Source: Symbiodinium natans
Taxonomy: Eukaryota > Sar > Dinophyceae > Suessiales > Symbiodiniaceae
Length of the DNA stretch: 64,000 nt
Reading direction: 5' to 3'
Assembly: GCA_905221605.1 (NCBI GenBank)
Contig: CAJNDS010002312.1
Coordinates: 317,001-381,000, forward strand
In this document: piece after piece, positions 59,371-64,000 of the stretch
Position numbering within the stretch: position 1 is the stretch's first letter
How the letters are laid out: each line of letters begins with the position of its first letter
Translations under genes and position numbers: made by a program
The notes under the pieces: generated by a model
Seen by the model: the letters and a program-made list of their open reading frames with translations, nothing else
Told to the model about the DNA's origin: nothing
The model's database searches: none

Positions 59371-59854
59371 GTGCCTTGCACTACAGACACTACACCTTTT
59401 GGCAGACCTGAGGCTGAGAGCCACCTTCACTGTAGGCAACCTGGCATCACGAGCATGGCATGTCCATGCATCACGCCGCCGGAATGGAAGAACATGGAAG
59501 AACGGCTGCCACATGTTGACTTGTTCAATGGGCAAAACGTGCCAGCTACACCAATCCTCGCTCCACATTGGTGCACAGCTTTGTCACAGCATATGCAGTC
59601 GTCGGGAACGATGACCTTGATTTGTCTTGAAGCTCAGATCGCTGGCTGCCCGCTGCAGAAAAGCTGTCACTGCCCGCCTCGAGTTTGAATCCAAATTCCA
59701 TAAATGCACCTCGACACGGCTGCTTCCACCGTACACCGTACACTCCTGCACCGTACAAACCCATGGACCCTCCTTCAAAGATCGGCAATTGAGCTTCGCG
59801 CGCTGCTGGCAGCAGCATAGCAAATCGTCCTGTCAACGCTGAGAACAGATTGGC

Positions 59855-59877
59855 ACATATATATATATATATATATA
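59855..59877. repeat. (TA)n microsatellite
   Basis: About eleven AT units in tandem. Confidence 0.9.
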
Positions 59878-59939
59878 GCGAAGCTAGATTTTCGAGCTCA
59901 CAGCCTGTTAATCCGCCGAAGGTGTATAGGTTGTGAGAA

Positions 59940-60220
59940 CAGGCACCCCCCCCTCCAAATCCTCCTCCTCGGCCCCCTTTTTTTGCATGGAATTGGGTAC
60001 TCCCCCCCCCGTAGGCGACCATGATCTGAAAGCGGACAGTTCGCAAGGACCAGGGACAGTCGAAGCCCCGCCCAGCACCCCCTTCCCTCATTTTCCCCTC
60101 CTTTTTCTGCCCCCTTTGCACCCCCTGCCCACACCCCCTCCCCCCCCCAACCTGCGGCCCCCCCCCCGCCCCCCCTGCCCTTTTCGCCCCCCTTGCCTTT
60201 TGCTTCAGAACCCACACCTC
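59940..60220. repeat. C-rich low-complexity stretch
   Basis: Runs of seven to ten C separated by T or A words; the minus strand is a sequence of G-runs able to form G-quadruplexes. No gene was seen. Confidence 0.6.
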
Positions 60221-60249
60221 AACTGTGAGCAGTAGGTTACGAATCCTGT

Positions 60250-60458
60250 CCAAGCCAAACCGTCTAAACCCTGAACCTTGAACCTTGAACTCTGAACCCA
60301 AAAACCCTAAACCCAAACCATAAACCTTGAGCCCTAAGCCCTCAACCCTAAACTACCCCTCAACCCTCAACCCTAAACCATAAACCCGGAACCCTAAACC
60401 CTAAACCCTAAACCCTAAACCCTAAATAACCCTAAACCCTAAACCCTAAACCCAACCC
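60250..60458. repeat. Interstitial telomere-type array (CCCTAAA)n
   Basis: The array begins with degenerate units (AACCTTGAACCTTGAAC, AACCCAAAAACCC) and becomes perfect CCCTAAA between about 60392 and 60452. The complement TTTAGGG is the plant/dinoflagellate-type telomere word. It lies inside the window with about 3.5 kb of sequence on its right. Confidence 0.9.
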
Positions 60459-60527
60459 TTACTGCTTGGGGTCCAGCGAATTGGACGCTGCGGAATCACC
60501 ATGCTCACGCGGATGCGCTGAGCCGGG

Positions 60528-60553
60528 CCGAGGCGGGTCGCTTAGCGTTGAAA
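60528..60553. repeat. Dispersed repeat, copy 2
   Basis: Matches 36191-36216 at 23 of 26 positions. Located just after the telomere-type array. Confidence 0.65.
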
Positions 60554-61096
60554 TTACACACAAAAGGGTGTGCAAAGAGTGATAAACGAGTGGTGTGTGT
60601 CAAGAAACCTGTCGCTGGATGCTGGCCTTGGAGCCACATAATTGATTGGCGCGCTCAGGGCCACATTTGTGGTATGCAGGTCTACCTTACAAGCTCGGCA
60701 AGCAAGAGCCATCGAGGCAGCCATCAAGTCAGCCACAAGAGCTGTTTGTGCAGGGCTGAAGGCACGGCTTTACTTGCTTCTGGCTGCTTCTTTGGCGGCG
60801 GCATCCTGCAGCTGATCGTTCAGACATCTGCGACACTAAGCGGCTTTCAACGACACAAGCCGAAGGCGAATAGCGCGCGCTTTTTTCGGACAACGCAGCT
60901 GACAAGACCAGCATGCCAAGCAACGCCAAAATGCCAAATGCCCGAGCCACGCCGTCCACGTCCCAGCGGCAACTGTTCTCTTCGGGACCCACAAACCCAA
61001 GAAGCCAGGGGCGAAGATTTCGAAAGATAACAGAGCAATAGAAGATGGGACCGCTGGCCAATTTACAGAGTGGGTCACACAGTGAATCAAACACAT
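60554..61096 (-). CDS. Possible membrane-protein exon(s)
   Basis: The minus frame reads DGVARAFGILALLGMLVLSA, a plausible single transmembrane helix (about 60970-60910), and further on ADLMAASMALACRACKVDLH (60736-60680). The two are in different frames. No family is recognised, and a chance hydrophobic frame in GC-rich DNA is possible. Confidence 0.25.
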
Positions 61097-61580
61097 CTTA
61101 CCCCAGGAGCTTCCTTCGTCTTGACAAATCGGCTCTTTGCTCTTCCCTGCTCTCCCGCTGTCATCAACTCAAGATTGCAAGTTTCTCTTGCGAACTTTCC
61201 GAGATTTGCCAGGTGCGCTGCAGTCTACCACAGACATACAGACATAGCAACAAAAAGCAGACAAAGGAGGAGGTCCAGCTCTGAGGCCCGGGCAGTTGGC
61301 TGCGCCAGAAGCGCAGTGCTAGAGGTGATCGACCTGGCACCACCGCGCAGAGCTCAGATGGTCTTTGGATGTCTTTGGCCATGTGATTTTGGCCGTAACT
61401 CAAACTTGGCACCCTGCCTCCGGTGTCATGGACAATGGGCTCTTGAGGAAAAAACGTCGCTTGAGCGTCAAAGTGAACGAATTACAATCGCGTGTGTGCA
61501 AGTCAAGCTGCCCCTAAAAGGTGTCCAAAGGTGTCCAGTATGGCTCTCGCGGTTGTGCCCAAGGCTCCCCGGCTACGGCG
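61097..61580. other. No supported gene
   Basis: A transition between the possible membrane exon and the retroelement's downstream repeats. No domain or repeat was recognised. Confidence 0.4.
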
Positions 61581-61723
61581 CGACAAACGCCGCTTACATA
61601 CGAACCAAAACAGGCAGACTGGAAGCGAGTGCATGTGTTGCGACGAAGCGCGAACGCGCTCGGGTATTCCAGTCCGCCGAAAGTCGGGGCCGGCGCCGGG
61701 GGCGCATTCTGCACCCGCCCGGC
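61581..61723. repeat. 143-bp direct repeat, copy 1
   Basis: Runs from CGACAAACGCCGCTTACATA to CTGCACCCGCCCGGC. It is nearly identical to 61853-61994, differing at a few positions and by one inserted base. The spacing is 272 bp. Confidence 0.9.
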
Positions 61724-61828
61724 CGTCGACTGGCGGCTGGTACCCTATTGGGTTGGAAGTGGGTGGGTAAATCGAAAGCGGCGCGTTTGAGCAGTCGTCG
61801 GCTCCGGCGGACGACGCTCAGTTTGTCC

Positions 61829-63019
61829 CTACACACACACAAGTGTGTTACACGACAAATGCCGCTTACATACAACCAAAACAGGCAGACTGGAAGCGAG
61901 TGCATGTGTTGCAACGAAGCGCGAACGCGCTCGGGTATTCCAGTCCGCCGAAAGTCGGGGCCGGCGCCGGGGGCGCATTCTGCACCCGCCCGGCGCCCCC
62001 TGCCCCCCATCACCGGCACTCAGCAAGAACTCCTGGGACACCCTCACAAGGTCGTCGCCGGCGGCGTCCGTAGCGTACTCGATGTCGCCGGCCGCGTTGG
62101 CGAGGACGGCGAGGATGGCGTCGACGGGGAGGCCGATCCAGGTCCAGCCCATCTCCATCGCCTGCGAGAGGTCGTCGCGGGAGACGGCATCGGAGATGTT
62201 GGCCTTGGACGGGACCCGCCGAAAGTCGGGGCACCAGCTGTACCTCGCCGCAGTCGCCCAAAACGACGAAAGGAGGCCGTTGACGGCTGGGTCCTTCCCG
62301 TACCCTTTGAGCAGGGCACACTGGCCGGCGACGTTGTCGATGTACGCCAGCCAGTACTGCGGGAGGCGCGCGCCGAAGGCCAGCAGGGGAGGAGCTGCGC
62401 GACCGCTTCGGTCGTCTCTGGTCAGTCGGTAGCGGCCGCCCGGGCGCTTGCCATAGCAGTAGAAGCAGACATGGACGAAGTGGCACTTGTCACCCTTCTT
62501 GCATCCTTGCTTGGCGTTGTAGCGGTAACAAATGGGCTTGCCTTCTGGAGCGCGGCTAGCGGCCTGGCCCTTGTCACCCTTGCCTTTCTTGCCCTTATCC
62601 TTGCCCTTCGGCGTCTTCTTCTTTAGCTCCTCTACCTCCCATGGTTCGGGGGAGCCCAAGGGCCTTTTCGCATGCAGCGCCAAGGGCGTGGTGAAGTTTC
62701 GCTCCTTCACCGATGGCTCCTTGTATGCTCGGACTAGCGCTGCACCAAAGGGCAGGGAGGCGGCAGCCATCAACTTGTAGGCATGCTTGCGAATGGCGTG
62801 CTCGTAGCTCAAGACCAGAGTCCATGGTGGGATGTAGCCTCCTTGCTCCGCACGCAGGCCATAGACGTACTCGCCCAGCAAGTACTCTTTGTAGCGCTCA
62901 AAGACGGTCATGGTTACGTCCCCTAGCTCCGTTCTCCCCGGGCGCTTGAGCTTTATCATGATGAGGGTGTTCTGGAGGACTGTCAGGCGAAGACGTAGCT
63001 GTTCGGGCCCGGTAGGCAT
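61829..63019 (-). mobile_element. Retroelement frame 2: Gag C-terminus, CCCH zinc finger and RNase H, RT missing
   Basis: A 396-codon frame on the minus strand. Residues 1-130 are helical Gag-like (LRLRLTVLQNTLIMIKLKRP, YKEYLLGEYVYGLRAEQGG). A Lys/Gly-rich linker follows, then a CCCH finger (CYRYNAKQGCKKGDKCHFVH), then CFYCYGK. After about 25 residues it passes straight into the end of an RNase H domain (YWLAYIDNVAGQCALLKGYG, WCPDFRRVPSKANISDAVSR). The protease, integrase and reverse transcriptase expected between these parts are absent, so this is an internally deleted copy. The last 60 residues are read from the flanking direct repeat. Gag packages the RNA; RNase H degrades the RNA strand during reverse transcription. 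The frame overlaps frame 1 by 37 bases and is in -1 phase to it. Confidence 0.8.
61853..61994. repeat. 142-bp direct repeat, copy 2
   Basis: The second copy of the unit at 61581, abutting the 3' end of the retroelement's RNase H reading. The 16-bp word CCGCCGAAAGTCGGGG inside it also occurs within the RNase H coding part at about 62217-62232. Confidence 0.9.
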
Positions 63020-63591
63020 GGACGTTGTGTTGACCCGCCCTTTTTTATCGAAAGGGTGCCCTTCGCATCCCAGGCTGGGATTAGCACTTCCGGGTCAACC
63101 TCGTCTCTGCTTATCACTTCCGTGAGCGGCTCTGCCCGGAACTCGCCTGTCTCAAGCTCATGGAGTTTCTTCTCGATGAACTCCTTAGCCGGGACGCGCT
63201 TATCCTCCAACTCACCAAACTGGGCCGTGAAGGCGTTGCGCATCGCGAGGTAGTCTGACTGTGGAATGGGTTTAGCTCTTTCCCAAACCTCGTGGGTAGC
63301 CTCTGCTTCTGCTTGGTTCTTAAGCCGGGTTCTAGCTGCCTGCCCAGCCACGACGAAGCTGGCTGCCTGTCCCCTTTCACGTAGCCCTGCTGTGCGGTCG
63401 ATGGCAAAGCTATCCTTGACCACTCGCTTCAGGTCGTCTACGTCGGTGGCACAAGCTGCAAACTTAGCTACCGTATCAATGCCAGCCTCGAACAGGTCCC
63501 CCTGGTGGGTATCATCCACCTTGTGGGTTGATAGCAGAAACTTCAAGTCAGAGGCTCCCTTGGCTAGCTTCTCTGCTAGCGTTGCAGCCAT
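62983..63591 (-). mobile_element. Retroelement frame 1: Gag N-terminus
   Basis: A 202-codon frame from an ATG at 63591. The composition is helical and charged (AEKLAKGASDLKFLLSTHKV, DDLKRVVKDSFAIDRT, RDEVDPEVLIPAWDAKGTL), typical of the N-terminal Gag-like part of these dinoflagellate elements. It ends at a TGA at 62985-62983, shortly after the A AAA AAG heptamer at 63046-63040. Frame 2 continues the expected protein. From memory, complete relatives encode both parts without a break, so a frameshift mutation is the simplest reading. Confidence 0.75.
63040..63046 (-). other. In-frame A AAA AAG heptamer at the Gag frame junction
   Basis: In frame 1 the codons are ATA AAA AAG, so the heptamer has the X XXY YYZ phase used for -1 ribosomal frameshifting. 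After a -1 shift the frame is open into frame 2 without a stop. No downstream pseudoknot was established. Confidence 0.5.
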
Positions 63592-63599
63592 GCGTCCCT

Positions 63600-64000
63600 A
63601 GCTACCCCGGAGGTTCGAAACTCAAGCTAGCTGGGCTCTGAGACGCAGAGGCGAAACGGCCCTTTCGCTGGCTCTATCGAGCTCTCTCTCTATCTCTCGT
63701 CTCTTGTACCGGGTCGGGGAGGCGTAACGGCGTGGACGGCAGACCCCCACACACCCCCCCGTAGCCTTGGGCCTGGGGCAAGAGTTGTGAGGTCTGAAGT
63801 CCCCGCTTACGCACCGGGGGAGGAGAACCTAGCAGACGAGAGGGGAGGCGGTAGCTGCAACCAACTGAGGCACTGTGTAGCTGTTGTGGTGTGCTTTATC
63901 TCTTTTTAGCGCCCTAGCTCCTCCGCTAGGTATCATGGCTAGCTCCCAGCCAAGATAGCAAAGGCTTACGCTCTGCGACGGGCTGGCCCCTCCGCCCCCA
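63600..64000. other. Upstream flank of the retroelement
   Basis: Contains CT-rich words at about 63682-63698 and GC-rich sequence. It is probably the 5' untranslated or LTR part of the element. No terminal repeat can be shown, because the window ends here. Confidence 0.4.

Noticed and set aside
61070-62626. 518-codon plus-strand open frame
   Set aside because: Antisense to the Gag/RNase H retroelement and its direct repeats, which have recognisable protein motifs on the minus strand.
63757-63782. CCGTAGCC...GGCAAG resembling the spliced leader
   Set aside because: Only the first eight bases match well; the central ATTTTGGCTC is absent and the orientation opposes the adjacent element.

Overview
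The window looks like nuclear DNA of a dinoflagellate, most likely a Symbiodiniaceae-type alga. The evidence is convergent: many short exons with GC-AG and GA-AG introns whose acceptors read AG|G, a tryptophan-rich PPR protein in one exon, a Gag/CCCH-zinc-finger/RNase H retroelement and LINE-like C-terminal fragments of kinds I know from these genomes, CCCTAAA telomere-type repeats, and very abundant purine/pyrimidine tracts. Species assignment is inference.

Nearly every host gene I can support lies on the minus strand, so the window reads as one stretch of a unidirectional gene array. From right to left (direction of transcription): a WD40 protein and a coiled-coil protein (59.4-53.2 kb and 46.7-38.4 kb) that together look like one large CFAP43/CFAP44-type ciliary gene; an unidentified basic/coiled-coil gene (37.9-36.6 kb); a ribosome-biogenesis protein RLP24 gene (35.2-33.4 kb, start, stop and eight exons placed); an unidentified coiled-coil gene (32.6-29.9 kb); a SEC63 homologue (29.0-23.1 kb) with J domain, Brl domain and acidic tail spread over about 20 exons; a short unidentified gene (21.3-20.5 kb); then, past a transposon-rich block, a possible gene at 12.3-11.4 kb, a single-exon SET-domain protein (10.6-9.45 kb), a multi-exon WW/coiled-coil protein (7.9-5.05 kb), a possible ankyrin exon (3.96 kb) and a single-exon PPR protein (3.7-2.3 kb).

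The GC-rich block 12.5-19.8 kb is a graveyard of at least seven LINE-type 3'-end or RT fragments in alternating orientation, some still followed by A tails. The right end (61.6-63.6 kb) holds an internally deleted retroelement whose Gag is split into two frames at an in-frame A AAA AAG heptamer. Between 46.9 and 50.6 kb lie a 2.1-kb modular C-rich satellite, a set of GATGCTCATGATGC modules, 45 consecutive G and a 680-bp purine tract. Telomere-like repeats occur at 60.3 kb and 53.1 kb, with a G-rich relative at 56.7 kb.

Functionally the recognisable genes are housekeeping or flagellar: ER protein translocation (SEC63), 60S ribosome assembly (RLP24), axoneme motility (CFAP43/44-like), organelle RNA processing (PPR) and protein methylation (SET). 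They do not form a pathway. Gene calls rest on reading exons by eye; coordinates of exons given to the base were traced codon by codon, the others are approximate.
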